A stretch of 64,000 nucleotides of DNA from Paractinoplanes pyxinae (GCF_026626335.1 NZ_JAPNTZ010000006.1:434001-498000), one strand, 5' to 3'; shown: positions 1 to 8,614, counted from the first letter of the stretch. A program made the numbers and translations. Notes: generated by a model not told the origin, from the letters alone.

Positions 1-447
1 GCGGCCGGTGCTGTCGTGCTGATCCGGTGGCGCTGGGCGTGGATCCCGACCGCGGCCCTGATCGCTTTCGTCGGCGTGAGCTCGCTGCTGACCTTCCCGT
101 ACTACCTGCCCTACTCGAACGAGGCCTTCGGCGGCACCTCGAACACCCACAACAACCTGCACGACTCCAACGTCGACTGGGGCCAGGACCTGCCTCGGCT
201 GGCCGAGAGATTGCGTACGAAGTATCCGGGCGAGCCGGTCTGGCTGGTGTACAAGGGCGCGGGCGTGCCCGGCTACTACGGCATCGAGGGCCGCAACCCG
301 CTGACCGTGCCGGTCGACCAGGTGCACGGCCTGCTCGTGGTCTCGGACTCGCGGGTGGCCCTGGCCCGCAACCAGCTCGAGCGGCTGCTCGACACGAGCA
401 CCCCGATCGACCAGGTCGGCTACTCGATCACCATCTACCGTCGCTGA
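1..447 (+). CDS. C-terminal part of a GT39-type membrane glycosyltransferase (5' end outside window)
   Basis: The frame is open from base 1, so the gene starts upstream; the GTG at 16 is internal. About 148 residues remain. They show one hydrophobic segment (IPTAALIAFVGVSSLLTF) followed by a soluble tail containing NEAFGG, SNVDWGQDLPRL and a GYYGIEGRNP stretch. This pattern is typical of the C-terminus of actinobacterial GT39/PMT-like proteins, which transfer sugars from polyprenyl phosphate outside the membrane. The catalytic N-terminal half is not visible, so the family call is an inference from the tail. It overlaps the convergent TMEM175-like gene by 13 bp. Confidence 0.65.
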   Translation, partial: AAGAVVLIRWRWAWIPTAALIAFVGVSSLLTFPYYLPYSNEAFGGTSNTHNNLHDSNVDWGQDLPRLAERLRTKYPGEPVWLVYKGAGVPGYYGIEGRNPLTVPVDQVHGLLVVSDSRVALARNQLERLLDTSTPIDQVGYSITIYRR

Positions 448-1061
448 CGACCCACCCGGCGCCGCAGGCCACCGATCACCGCCGGACCGGCGACCCAGAT
501 CGCGTACGCCCAATGTCCGATCAGATAGGCGAAGGGCACAGCCACCGCGAAGATCAGGGCCAGTCCGAGCAGCCGCACCTGGATGTCCCGATAGAAGCCC
601 GCCGGCGCCTCCGGACCAGCCAGGTCGTGCCCGCGGATCTGCCGGATCATGAGGAACCGGATCAGCGCCGACAGCACCTGCACGATCCCGTAAAGCGTGA
701 ACCCGAACTCGAACGGCGCCTCGCTGACCAGGATCCGCATGGCGAACGGCGTGACCACCACGGTCAGCAGCCAGAGCACGTTGAGCCGCACGAACGCATG
801 CGGCACCCGATCGACGTAGCGCAGGAACGAGTGGTGGTTCATCCACTGCTGCCCGATCACCCAGAAGGTGATCAGGAAGGCCAGGTATTCCTCCCAGTTC
901 CCGCCGAACGACCGCCACACCTCGCCCACGGTCTCGCCCGACGGCACAGGCAGTTCCAACGCCAGCAACGTCATCGCGATCGCAATGACCGCATCCGAGA
1001 AGAACTTGAGACGTTCCGCCGAGGCCTTCTCGACCTCGGAAGCGTGAGTCGTTGTGGTCAT
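435..1061 (-). CDS. TMEM175 (DUF1211) family potassium channel-like membrane protein
   Basis: This 208-residue membrane protein has the family hallmark FSDAVIAIAMTLLALEL in the first transmembrane helix (residues about 21-37). Five further hydrophobic segments follow, as expected for the six-helix subunit of bacterial TMEM175. Bacterial members form tetrameric, weakly K+-selective leak channels whose pore is lined by the FSD helix. The C-terminus is basic (RRRVGRQRR). The start lies 6 bp after the stop of the acyl-CoA ligase gene on the same strand, so the two are probably co-transcribed. The physiological role in this organism is unknown. Confidence 0.85.
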   Translation of the reverse strand: MTTTTHASEVEKASAERLKFFSDAVIAIAMTLLALELPVPSGETVGEVWRSFGGNWEEYLAFLITFWVIGQQWMNHHSFLRYVDRVPHAFVRLNVLWLLTVVVTPFAMRILVSEAPFEFGFTLYGIVQVLSALIRFLMIRQIRGHDLAGPEAPAGFYRDIQVRLLGLALIFAVAVPFAYLIGHWAYAIWVAGPAVIGGLRRRVGRQRR

Positions 1062-1067
1062 GCCGGG

Positions 1068-2675
1068 TCAGGCGTTGCGGATGGCGGCGGCGTCCTGGAG
1101 GCCGAGGATGCCGACCGCCTGTTCGCGCATTTCGACCTTGCGGACCTTGCCGGTCACGGTCATCGGGAAGCCGTCGACCACGTGGACGTAGCGCGGCACC
1201 TTGTAGTGGGTCAGCTTGCCGGCGCAGAACTCGCGGACGTTGTCGGCCGTCAAGGGCGTCGCATCGGGACGCATGACGATCCAGGCCATCAGCTCTTCGC
1301 CGTACTTGGCGTCGGGGACACCGATCACCTGGACGTCGGCGATGTCCGGGTGGGTGTAGAGGAATTCCTCGACCTCGCGCGGATAGACGTTCTCGCCGCC
1401 GCGGATCACCAGGTCTTTGATCCGGCCGACGATGTTGACATAGCCCTCGTCGTCCATTGTGGCCAGGTCGCCGGTGTGCATCCAGCGAGCCGGGTCGATC
1501 GCCTCGGCCGTCGCCTCGGGCTGGTTCCAGTAGCCCAGCATCACCGAATAGCCGCGGGTGCAGAGCTCGCCCGGCTCGCCGTGCGGCACGGGCCGGCCGG
1601 AATCGGGGTCGACCACCTTGGACTCGAGGTGCGGCATGACCCGGCCGACGGTCTCGGTGCGCCGGGCCAGGGTGTCGTCGGGGCGGGTCATGGTCGACAC
1701 CGGGGACGTCTCGGTCATGCCGTAGCAGATCGCGACCTCGCTCATGTTCATCTCGGCGACGACCCGCTTCATCACCTCGACCGGGCACGGCGAGCCGGCC
1801 ATGATGCCGGTCCGCAACGTCGACAGGTCGTACTCGGCGAAGTCGGGCAGGCCGAGCTCCGCGATGAACATCGTCGGTACGCCGTACAGCGAGGTGCAGC
1901 TTTCGGCGGCCACCGCGGCCAGGGTGGCGGCCGGGTCGAAGCCGGGGGCGGGCAGCACGATGCAGGCGCCGTGCGAGGTGGCGGCCAGGTTGCCCATCAC
2001 CATGCCGAAGCAGTGGTAGAGCGGCACCGGCAGGCACACTCTGTCCTGCTCGGTGTATTTGATCAGCTCGCCGACGAAGTAGCCGTTGTTCAGGATGTTG
2101 TGGTGCGACAGGGTGGCGCCCTTGGGGAAGCCGGTCGTGCCCGACGTGTACTGGATGTTGATCGGGTCGTCGAAGGCCAGCGCCTCTTGAAGATCGAGTT
2201 CGCCGCCCTCGCGGAACAAGTCGGTGAAGCCGGCCGTGCCGATGTAGACGACATCGTCGAATCCGATGGACGTCACCATCGCCCGGTAGTCGCTGGTCTT
2301 GAACGACTCCGCGCTGATCAGCAGCCGCAGACCCGACTGCTCGACGACGTAGCGCAGCTCGTGCGTGCGGTAGGCCGGGTTGACGTTGACCAGGATCGCG
2401 CCGATCTTGGCCGTGGCGTACTGGGTGATCACCCACTCGGCACAGTTGGGGGCCCAGATACCGACCCGGTCGCCCGGCTCGATGCCCTTGGCCAGCAGGC
2501 CATGGGCCAGCCGGTTGACGTCGGCGTCCAGCTCGGCGTACGTCCAGCGGCGCCCGGCGGCCACGTCGACCAGCGCCTCGCGGTCGCCGAAGCGGGCCAC
2601 CGTGCGTTCCAGGTTGGCGCCGATCGTCTCGCCGAGCAGCGGCAGCTCCGACACACCCGAGGCATAGGACAGCAT
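1068..2675 (-). CDS. AMP-binding acyl-CoA synthetase (FadD-like)
   Basis: This 535-residue protein is an ANL-superfamily adenylating enzyme of normal length, predicted to activate a carboxylic (probably fatty) acid to its CoA thioester through an acyl-AMP. The P-loop motif YTSGTTGFPKG is at residues about 176-186. The substrate-region motif YGMTETSP, the hinge motif GRIKDLVIRGGENVYP and the C-terminal catalytic lysine context TVTGKVRK are all present. There is no carrier domain or signal peptide, so it is cytoplasmic. It lies upstream of the TMEM175-like gene (6-bp gap) and divergent from a zinc alcohol dehydrogenase. Chain-length preference cannot be read from sequence. Confidence 0.92.
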   Translation of the reverse strand: MLSYASGVSELPLLGETIGANLERTVARFGDREALVDVAAGRRWTYAELDADVNRLAHGLLAKGIEPGDRVGIWAPNCAEWVITQYATAKIGAILVNVNPAYRTHELRYVVEQSGLRLLISAESFKTSDYRAMVTSIGFDDVVYIGTAGFTDLFREGGELDLQEALAFDDPINIQYTSGTTGFPKGATLSHHNILNNGYFVGELIKYTEQDRVCLPVPLYHCFGMVMGNLAATSHGACIVLPAPGFDPAATLAAVAAESCTSLYGVPTMFIAELGLPDFAEYDLSTLRTGIMAGSPCPVEVMKRVVAEMNMSEVAICYGMTETSPVSTMTRPDDTLARRTETVGRVMPHLESKVVDPDSGRPVPHGEPGELCTRGYSVMLGYWNQPEATAEAIDPARWMHTGDLATMDDEGYVNIVGRIKDLVIRGGENVYPREVEEFLYTHPDIADVQVIGVPDAKYGEELMAWIVMRPDATPLTADNVREFCAGKLTHYKVPRYVHVVDGFPMTVTGKVRKVEMREQAVGILGLQDAAAIRNA

Positions 2676-2709
2676 TCCCGCAGCATGACCCTTCGAGCCG
2701 CACGAAAGC

Positions 2710-2715
2710 TAGGGT
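2710..2715 (+). promoter_or_regulatory. Predicted -10 element TAGGGT of a leaderless promoter
   Basis: TAGGGT fits the actinobacterial TANNNT -10 consensus and ends 6 nt before the GTG at 2722, so transcription would begin at or next to the start codon. TGACCC at 2686-2691, 18 nt upstream, could be the -35 element. No Shine-Dalgarno is visible in the 46-bp divergent gap. The placement is inferred from spacing alone. Confidence 0.45.
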
Positions 2716-2721
2716 CTTGTC

Positions 2722-3738
2722 GTGACCATGCAGCGGGTGATCGTTTCGAAGGACGAGGTTTCGGTGGTGGCGGCCGAGGTGCCGCAGCCGGGGCCGGGTG
2801 AGGTGCTGGTGCGCACGGCGGTGGCCGGGGTCTGCGGCTCGGACACGCACGCGCTGGCCGGGCTGCACCCGTTCATCGAGCTGCCCTACGCGCCGGGGCA
2901 CGAGGTGTGCGGCACGGTCGAGGCGGCCGGGCCGGGCGTGACCGCTGTCGCGGTGGGTCAGCGGGTCACGCTCGAACCCTTCCTGCCCTGCTGGGAGTGC
3001 AAGCAGTGCCGGGCCGGGCGGCAGAACATCTGCGAGCGGCTGCGCTTCTTCGGCTGCGCCCACGACCAGGGCGGCATGGCTGAGCTGTTCACGATCGATC
3101 AGCGGCGGCTGCACGTCATTCCGGACGCGCTCGACTGGCGGACGGCCGCGTTCATCGAGCCGCTGGGAACGCCCGTCCACGCCGTGGGCCTGGCTGATGG
3201 CGTACGGGAAAGGACCGTGGCCATTCTCGGAGCCGGCACCATCGGGATCTTGACCTTGCAGGTGGCGCGGGCCGCCGGGGCCAAGCGCATCGTCATGACC
3301 GCCCGGTCGGCCGCCTCGCGGGAAAGGGCGCTGACCTTCGGCGCCGACGCCGCGATCGACGCCACCGCCCCGGATGCCGTCGACCAGGTGCGGGACGCCT
3401 TGGGCGAGAGCGCCGACGTGGTCTTCGACTGCGTGGCCGAGCAGTCGACCACCGACCAGGCCCTCGCGCTGGTGATGAAGGGCGGCACGGTGGTGGTGGT
3501 CGGGGTACCGCCGGCCGACGTGACCATCCCGCTGCCGCTGATTCAGGACGCCCAGCTGCGCATCCAGGGCAGCGCCACCTATCTGCCGGCCGACTTCGCC
3601 GAGGCCATGCGGCTGCTCGAGTCGGGCGCGGTGGACGTCTCGGCCATGGTCACCGCCGTGCATCCGCTGGCCGATGCCGCCGCCGCGTTCGCCGACGCTG
3701 CCTCCGGTCGCCATCTCAAGGTCCTCCTCTCGGCGTGA
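2722..3738 (+). CDS. Zinc-dependent medium-chain alcohol dehydrogenase
   Basis: This 338-residue MDR enzyme should oxidise an alcohol or polyol with NAD(P)+. Catalytic zinc ligands are visible in GVCGSDTH and in GHEVCG. The four structural-zinc cysteines lie in CWECKQCRAGRQNIC, and the Rossmann motif GAGTIG follows. A threonine/sorbitol dehydrogenase-like polyol role is possible, but the substrate cannot be assigned. The GTG start at 2722 is favoured by the TANNNT element 6 nt upstream; an ATG two codons later is the alternative. It is transcribed divergently from the acyl-CoA ligase. Confidence 0.9.
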   Translation: MTMQRVIVSKDEVSVVAAEVPQPGPGEVLVRTAVAGVCGSDTHALAGLHPFIELPYAPGHEVCGTVEAAGPGVTAVAVGQRVTLEPFLPCWECKQCRAGRQNICERLRFFGCAHDQGGMAELFTIDQRRLHVIPDALDWRTAAFIEPLGTPVHAVGLADGVRERTVAILGAGTIGILTLQVARAAGAKRIVMTARSAASRERALTFGADAAIDATAPDAVDQVRDALGESADVVFDCVAEQSTTDQALALVMKGGTVVVVGVPPADVTIPLPLIQDAQLRIQGSATYLPADFAEAMRLLESGAVDVSAMVTAVHPLADAAAAFADAASGRHLKVLLSA

Positions 3739-3779
3739 GTTGCGGGCGACTTTAGACCCGGCCGAGGGCCGCCCCGGAG

Positions 3780-3805
3780 TTATCCACAATTCGCCGTTGT
3801 CCACA
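3780..3805 (+). other. Pair of DnaA-box sequences (TTATCCACA and TTGTCCACA)
   Basis: Two exact 9-mers matching bacterial DnaA boxes lie in the same orientation: TTATCCACA at 3780-3788 and TTGTCCACA (the common high-GC form) at 3797-3805. They sit in the 109-bp gap between the alcohol dehydrogenase and the GMC oxidoreductase, 43 bp before the latter's start. No dnaA or dnaN is nearby, so this is not oriC. DnaA-dependent transcription control or titration is a possibility. Confidence 0.5.
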
Positions 3806-3847
3806 GGGGGCCTGTCGGTTACCGGCCGGTAATGCCAGAGTGGGGCC

Positions 3848-5488
3848 ATGGCGGAATACGACGTGGTGATCGTGGGCAGCGGCTTCGGCGGCAGCGTGAG
3901 CGCGCTGCGTCTGGCCGAGAAGGGTTATCGCGTCGGCGTGCTCGAGGCGGGCCGCCGCTTCACCCCCGACACCCTGCCCAAGACGTCGTGGGATCTGCGC
4001 AACTTCCTGTGGGCGCCGAAGCTCGGGCTGCGCGGCATCCAGCGCATCACGCTGCTGAAAGACCTCGTTGTGCTGTCGGCGGCGGGGGTCGGTGGCGGTT
4101 CCTTGGTGTACGCGAACACGCTCTACCGCCCGCCGTCGACGTTCTTCGCCGACCGGCACTGGGCCGCCATCACCGACTGGGCGGCCGAGCTGACGCCGTA
4201 CTACGACCAGGCGTCGCGCATGCTCGGCGTCACCCAGCAGCCCACTATGACCCCGTCCGACCTGGTGATCCGTCAGGTGGCCGACGAGATGGGCGTGGGT
4301 CAGACTTTCCGCCGTACGCCGGTCGGGGTCTACTTCGGCGAGGCCGGCCGCACCGTGCCCGATCCGTTCTTTGGCGGGGCCGGCCCGGCGCGAACGGGCT
4401 GCACCGAGTGCGGCAACTGCATGATCGGGTGCAAGATCGGCGCCAAGAACAGCCTAGACGTCAACTACCTGCACCTGGCCGAGCGGGCGGGCGCGGTCGT
4501 GCACCCCTCGACCGAGGTGTTGTCGGTGCGGCCCAGCCCTGCGGGGTGGCTCGTGTCGTCGACGCGAGGCGAGTTCCTGGCGCACGACGTGATCCTGGCC
4601 GCGGGAGCCCTCGGCACGCAGCGGCTGCTGCACACGATGCGGGACACCGGCGTGCTGCCGGGTCTGTCGCCGCGGCTGGGCGCGTTGACCCGCACCAATT
4701 CCGAGGCGTTGCTGGGCGCCCAGGCCGGATCGGTGCCGGACGAGCCGTATTCGCGGGGCGTGGCGATCACCTCGTCCTTCCATCCCGACGAGACGACACA
4801 CATCGAGCCGGTGCGGTACGGGCCGGGCAGCAACGCCATGGGGCTCCTGTCGACGCTGCTGGTCGACGGGGGCGGGCGGGTGCCGAGGCCGGTGCGTTTC
4901 CTCGGGCAGGCGCTTCGTCATCCGTACGTCCTGGCTCGCTCGTTGTCGGTGCGGCGCTGGAGCGAACGTACGATCATCGCGCTCGTGATGCAGACGGCCG
5001 ACAACTCGCTGACCGTGAGCCGCACCCGGCGCGGCCGCCTGACCACCGGTCCCGGTCACGGGGCGCCGAACCCGAGCTGGATCCCGGTCGGCCACGACGC
5101 CGTGCGACGCATGGCCAAGCACATCGGCGGCTTCGCCGGGGGCGGGGTGGGCGACATCTTCAACATCCCGATGACGGCCCACATCCTCGGCGGCGCCACG
5201 ATCGGCGCGTCCCGGTCGGACGGGGTGATCGACCCCTATCACCGGGTGTACGGGTACGAGGGGCTGCACGTGATCGACGGCTCCGCCGTGCCGGCCAACC
5301 TGGGCGTCAACCCGTCGCTGACCATCACGGCACTGGCCGAGCGGGCGATCGCCCTGTGGCCCAACAAGGGCGAGACCGACGCCCGCCCGGCCATCGGGCA
5401 GCCCTATCGCCGGCTCGCGCCGATCGCCCCGCACTCCCCGGCCGTGCCCGCCCACGCCCCCGCGGCCCTGCGCCTCGAGCGGTCATGA
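3848..5488 (+). CDS. GMC-family FAD oxidoreductase, ChoD-like (cholesterol oxidase family)
   Basis: This 546-residue flavoenzyme has an N-terminal FAD Rossmann motif VGSGFGGS (residues about 9-16), the second nucleotide motif GVGGGSLVYAN, and a GMC C-terminal signature DGSAVPANLGVNPSLT near residue 478. A ferredoxin-like cysteine set, GCTECGNCMIGC (residues about 184-195), is typical of the mycobacterial ChoD branch rather than of Streptomyces secreted cholesterol oxidases. No signal peptide is seen, so it is probably cytoplasmic. It likely oxidises a sterol or other hydrophobic alcohol; the true substrate is unknown. The ATG follows a weak GAGTGGGG Shine-Dalgarno. Two DnaA boxes lie just upstream. 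Confidence 0.85.
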   Translation: MAEYDVVIVGSGFGGSVSALRLAEKGYRVGVLEAGRRFTPDTLPKTSWDLRNFLWAPKLGLRGIQRITLLKDLVVLSAAGVGGGSLVYANTLYRPPSTFFADRHWAAITDWAAELTPYYDQASRMLGVTQQPTMTPSDLVIRQVADEMGVGQTFRRTPVGVYFGEAGRTVPDPFFGGAGPARTGCTECGNCMIGCKIGAKNSLDVNYLHLAERAGAVVHPSTEVLSVRPSPAGWLVSSTRGEFLAHDVILAAGALGTQRLLHTMRDTGVLPGLSPRLGALTRTNSEALLGAQAGSVPDEPYSRGVAITSSFHPDETTHIEPVRYGPGSNAMGLLSTLLVDGGGRVPRPVRFLGQALRHPYVLARSLSVRRWSERTIIALVMQTADNSLTVSRTRRGRLTTGPGHGAPNPSWIPVGHDAVRRMAKHIGGFAGGGVGDIFNIPMTAHILGGATIGASRSDGVIDPYHRVYGYEGLHVIDGSAVPANLGVNPSLTITALAERAIALWPNKGETDARPAIGQPYRRLAPIAPHSPAVPAHAPAALRLERS

Positions 5489-5530
5489 GATCGAAGCCCG
5501 GACGGGATCGCGGGACGGCCGGGGCAGTCC

Positions 5531-5536
5531 TACGCT
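5531..5536 (+). promoter_or_regulatory. Predicted -10 element TACGCT of a leaderless promoter
   Basis: TACGCT (TANNNT) ends 7 nt before the ATG at 5544, and no Shine-Dalgarno precedes that ATG. This suggests a leaderless transcript for the flavin-barrel protein. Confidence 0.4.
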
Positions 5537-5543
5537 GGCTCGC

Positions 5544-6047
5544 ATGGCGACACCGGATGAGCCGAACGCTGAGCTGGAATCGCACGCGCGTGAGCTGCTG
5601 GACGGAAATCGGTTCCTCACCTTGGCCACGGTCTCCAGCGGCGGGCAGCCGTGGGCTTCCCCGGTCTACTTCTCGTGGGCCGGCGAATGGGAATTCTTCT
5701 GGGTCTCCGCGGTCGACTCGGAGCATTCGCTCAACCTGGCCGCCCGGCCGGCGGTCGCCATCACCGTCTTCGACTCCACTGTGCCGCCGTACCACGGGCG
5801 GGCCGTCTATGCCGTCGGTGAGGGCCGCGAAGTGCCGGCCGACGAACTCGACGAGCTGCTGGTGCACTATCCGGGGCCGGCCGATCGTGGGGGCAGCCCG
5901 TTCCAGCGGGAGAAACTGGTCGGCGACTCGTCGTGGCGGCTCTATCAGGCCGCCGCTTCCGAGCTATGGGTACTGTGCCCGGGCGAGCCGGGCGAGAGCT
6001 GCACCCTGCACGACATCATGCGCGACCACCGGGCCCGGGTGCTCTGA
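5544..6047 (+). CDS. Pyridoxamine 5'-phosphate oxidase-like flavin split-barrel protein
   Basis: This 167-residue protein has the split-barrel pattern LTLATVSSGGQPWASPVYF near residue 28, then WEFFWVSAVDSEHSLNL, as in PNPOx-like FMN/F420-binding proteins. Such proteins are common in actinomycetes and often act as small flavin or deazaflavin reductases or binders. The sequence alone does not tell FMN from F420, and true PdxH catalytic residues are not evident. It follows the GMC oxidoreductase by 55 bp but has its own candidate promoter, so it may be transcribed separately. Confidence 0.8.
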   Translation: MATPDEPNAELESHARELLDGNRFLTLATVSSGGQPWASPVYFSWAGEWEFFWVSAVDSEHSLNLAARPAVAITVFDSTVPPYHGRAVYAVGEGREVPADELDELLVHYPGPADRGGSPFQREKLVGDSSWRLYQAAASELWVLCPGEPGESCTLHDIMRDHRARVL

Positions 6048-6070
6048 ATCCCGTTGTCCTGGTTGGCGCG

Positions 6071-6385
6071 TCAGTCGCCGACGAAGACCAGCTGGCGGTG
6101 GTGGGGGCGGCCCGGAGCGGGTAGCAGCAGCTCGGCCAGGGTGATCAGCTGTGCCGTGGTGCCGGCCAGCTCTTCGGTCGCCGCGAGGCTCGTCAGCTCT
6201 GTGATGAGCACCTTGGCCTGGCGCGCGTTGAACGTCGTGTCGTCGTACTCGTCGACTCCGGCCAGCAACGGGTATCGCCCGGGATCGGATGCGGCGGCTT
6301 CGCGGACTGGCTCTACGTCGTACCCGGCAGCCAGCATCTCCACGACTTCTCCGGAGTACTCGATGACTCGCACGCCGATCCCCAC
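6071..6385 (-). CDS. Conserved hypothetical protein, 104 residues
   Basis: I do not recognise a family. The protein is soluble, acidic and mostly helical, with no signal peptide or membrane segment. It contains GYDVEPVREAAASDPGRYPL, then a segment with DEYDDTTFNARQAK, and ends in LVFVGD. It reads from a GTG start on the minus strand between two plus-strand genes. Codon third positions are strongly G/C, which supports a real gene. The context (a flavin-barrel protein and a GNAT) gives no functional clue. A small immunity or regulatory-type protein is one possibility, without direct support. Confidence 0.6.
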   Translation of the reverse strand: MGIGVRVIEYSGEVVEMLAAGYDVEPVREAAASDPGRYPLLAGVDEYDDTTFNARQAKVLITELTSLAATEELAGTTAQLITLAELLLPAPGRPHHRQLVFVGD

Positions 6386-6471
6386 GAGCTGGAGTATGGC
6401 AGGTGCGCGGCCTTCATTGCGGTCGCGTCGGGCGGGGCGAATCTCGATGGTCGGCCGGGCGATCGGTCGCC

Positions 6472-7245
6472 ATGATGCGGGGCGTGAGCGATGACTTGCT
6501 GGTGGAGCACGCGCGGCGGCTCTGGGCCGGGTTGGCCGGGGCGCCGGTCGAGTTCGGCGCGGATGGCCTGGAGGTAGTTGTCTCGTCTTCGTCTCGGCTT
6601 TGTCCGCCGGGATGGGTGGGCATTGTGCGGGTGTCGGAAGGCGTGATCGCCACTGCGCCGGACGAGCGGAGTGCGGATGTTGTGCGGCGGGGTCTCGGCG
6701 GATTGGGTGCGGCGGCCCTCACTGACGTGGACGTTGTGCGCGGAAGGCTGCCGGTGGAAGACGTGCTGGGGCCGGCGACGCTTGCCTACTGTGACGCGGA
6801 CGGGTTTCGGGCGGGCGCGGACGAATGTCGGGCGGCCGCGGACGGGGTTCGGGCGGGCGCGGACGACGGGGTCGAGCGGGTCGCGGTCGGTGAGCTGGGG
6901 TCGCTGATCGGGCGGGTCAGCGACGACGAGCGTGGTGAGGCGGGGCTCGAGGACATCGACTCGGCGGCGTTCGTGCTGCGGTCGGCGGGCGAGATCGTGG
7001 CGGCGTCCGGATACGAGGTCTGGCCGACGGGCACGGCGCATCTCAGCGTGCTGACGGACCCGCGCCACCGGGGGCGGGGACTGGCCCGGTCGGTCGCGTC
7101 GGCGGCCGTGCGGGACGCGTTGCGGGCGGGGCTGGTTCCGCAGTGGCGGGCCCGTCCCGAACCTTCGCGCCGCCTGGCGCGGGCGCTCGGCTTCCGCGAA
7201 CTCGGCGCCCAGCTCAGCATCCGCCTCCACACCACGCCGAGTTGA
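6472..7245 (+). CDS. GNAT-family N-acetyltransferase with internal 7-residue repeats
   Basis: The C-terminal third has the acetyl-CoA pyrophosphate loop (HRGRGLARSVASAAV) and a terminal strand ending in LGFRELGAQLSIRL. This supports an acetyltransferase, here with unknown substrate. The protein is about 257 residues. The middle carries three 7-residue repeats, GFRAGAD-ECRAAAD-GVRAGAD, encoded by 21-bp units, which probably form a helical insertion. Start choice is uncertain among ATG 6472, ATG 6475 and GTG 6484. None has a clear Shine-Dalgarno, and longer readings into 6403 overlap non-conserved sequence. Confidence 0.75.
   Translation: MMRGVSDDLLVEHARRLWAGLAGAPVEFGADGLEVVVSSSSRLCPPGWVGIVRVSEGVIATAPDERSADVVRRGLGGLGAAALTDVDVVRGRLPVEDVLGPATLAYCDADGFRAGADECRAAADGVRAGADDGVERVAVGELGSLIGRVSDDERGEAGLEDIDSAAFVLRSAGEIVAASGYEVWPTGTAHLSVLTDPRHRGRGLARSVASAAVRDALRAGLVPQWRARPEPSRRLARALGFRELGAQLSIRLHTTPS
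6802..6864 (+). repeat. Three 21-bp in-frame tandem repeats within the GNAT gene
   Basis: Units at 6802-6822, 6823-6843 and 6844-6864 share the core CGGGCGGSCGCGGAC and encode GFRAGAD, ECRAAAD and GVRAGAD. Being whole codons, they lengthen the protein without a frame change. Confidence 0.8.
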
Positions 7246-7418
7246 ACGCGCGGCTCGGTGTTCGGCTTCGTGGGACTCGGCGTGGGCCGGCGTCGCTTGG
7301 GAATCGGCGCAATTGAACGGCGCGGGAATCATGAAGATCAACTTGTGGAATGGACGAACCGCCCCGGCACCGGAGAATCGGCGACGAGGCGGCTCGGGAT
7401 CGGGGTGGTGGCGAACCT
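7246..7418. other. Gap between the convergent GNAT and cellulase genes, nothing recognised
   Basis: This 173-bp stretch between convergent stops shows no convincing coding frame, hairpin with a T-run, or repeat. It probably holds the two transcript ends. Confidence 0.4.
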
Positions 7419-8558
7419 CTACGCGGTGGTGCAGGGAGAACCGTTGAGGGTGAAGGCCGTCGGCGCGGACGAGTTGCCGGTGTGGGTGGCCTGGAAACCG
7501 AACGACGCGCTGCCGTTGGGCGGGATGGCGCCGTTCCACGCGATGTTGCGGGCGGTCACCGCGCCACTCGAACCGGTCAATGCGGCGTTCCACGAACTCG
7601 TGATGGTCTGGCCGGCCGGCAGCGTGAAGCCGAGCGTCCAGCCGTTCAACGCGGTCGATCCGGTATTCGCGACAGTCACATTGGCGGTGTAACCGGTATT
7701 CCACGTGTTGGTGGCGTACGTGACGCGGCAACCGGACGTCGCGGGAGGCGGAGTCGTCGGCGGCGGAGTCGTGCCCGGCGGAGGTGTCGTCGGGTTGCCG
7801 CCACCGTTAACGGCGGCCGCGAAATTGGTCACGGCAAGACCGGCGCCACCGATCCACGGCTCGAATCCGGCCTGAATACTTGTCAAATACCAACTACTAG
7901 TGATGGCTCCGCGATTCTGCGTGTCGCGGATGAAGTCGAGGACGCTGAAGCTCCAGCTCGTGATCGGCGACGGCGCGACATAGGAAATCACCGCGTTGGC
8001 GCCGTTGCTGCCGCGCCACACTTCCCACGTACGCCCGCCGATCGTCGCATTGCCGACGACCGAACCGATCGGCTGGATCGAGCCCTGGCGGTTGAACCAG
8101 ATCATGATCTCTTGCGCGTTGACGCCGTCGGTGCGCGGCGACGGGTCGAGCCAGATGTCGTACGCCGCGTCGTAGGTCGCCCCGGAGACGTACTGGTAGG
8201 TGATGCTGCTGGTCGCGGACGAGATGTCGCTGACCCGGATGGGCAGGTTGGTGCCCGGTGAGCAGCGGGTGTAGTGGCAGCCGAGATAGACCGCCGGATA
8301 GGACACCGGGGCGCCGCTGGTGTTGCCGACACCCTGCTGGCTGGTAATCGTGAAACCGGTGCCGGTGACGTCGATGCACTGCTGGGCCGAGGTGCCCCAG
8401 CGGTTGTTCATCACGACGTAGCGGCCGCCGATCGTGGTCTGGCCGTACTGTTCGCAGATTTCCGCATCGGCCGAGGCCGGGCCGGCGGAGGCGAACGTGG
8501 CGACGGCAGCGGTCGCCAGCAGTCCGGCGGCCAGTGCGGCGCGGAGAAGACGTCTCAT
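7419..8558 (-). CDS. Secreted GH12 endoglucanase with C-terminal CBM2 (CelB-like)
   Basis: This 379-residue secreted cellulase starts with a signal peptide (MRRLLRAALAAGLLATAAV, cleavage near GPASADA). A GH12 catalytic domain covers residues about 32-250, with nucleophile context NAQEIMIWF and acid/base context SIQAGFEPW. A TPPPGTTPPPTTPPP linker follows, and then a C-terminal CBM2 cellulose-binding module bounded by two cysteines (SGCRVTY and GSPCTTA). It should cleave internal beta-1,4-glucan or xyloglucan bonds outside the cell. AGGAG lies before the ATG. A perfect CebR-type box 43 bp upstream predicts repression relieved by cello-oligosaccharides. Confidence 0.92.
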   Translation of the reverse strand: MRRLLRAALAAGLLATAAVATFASAGPASADAEICEQYGQTTIGGRYVVMNNRWGTSAQQCIDVTGTGFTITSQQGVGNTSGAPVSYPAVYLGCHYTRCSPGTNLPIRVSDISSATSSITYQYVSGATYDAAYDIWLDPSPRTDGVNAQEIMIWFNRQGSIQPIGSVVGNATIGGRTWEVWRGSNGANAVISYVAPSPITSWSFSVLDFIRDTQNRGAITSSWYLTSIQAGFEPWIGGAGLAVTNFAAAVNGGGNPTTPPPGTTPPPTTPPPATSGCRVTYATNTWNTGYTANVTVANTGSTALNGWTLGFTLPAGQTITSSWNAALTGSSGAVTARNIAWNGAIPPNGSASFGFQATHTGNSSAPTAFTLNGSPCTTA

Positions 8559-8600
8559 TCCGAGCTCCTAGAGAGGGGGATCCCGTGGGGACGGGCACGG

Positions 8601-8614
8601 TGGGAGCGCTCCCA
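8601..8614. promoter_or_regulatory. CebR operator TGGGAGCGCTCCCA
   Basis: This perfect 14-bp palindrome is identical to the binding box of CebR, the LacI-family cello-oligosaccharide repressor of Streptomyces. It lies 43-56 bp upstream of the GH12 start, where a repressor would block the promoter. No cebR or cebEFG gene is in the window. Confidence 0.85.

Noticed and set aside
27..2801. A 924-residue open frame on the plus strand, and similar long frames at 11176-14013 and 28514-30631
   Set aside because: They lie antisense to well-supported genes and are rich in Arg, Gly, Ala, His and Asp, as GC-rich shadow frames are. No domain is visible.
7258..7692. Plus-strand frame of 144 residues opposite the cellulase CBM2
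   Set aside because: It is antisense to a conserved binding module and lacks a ribosome site.
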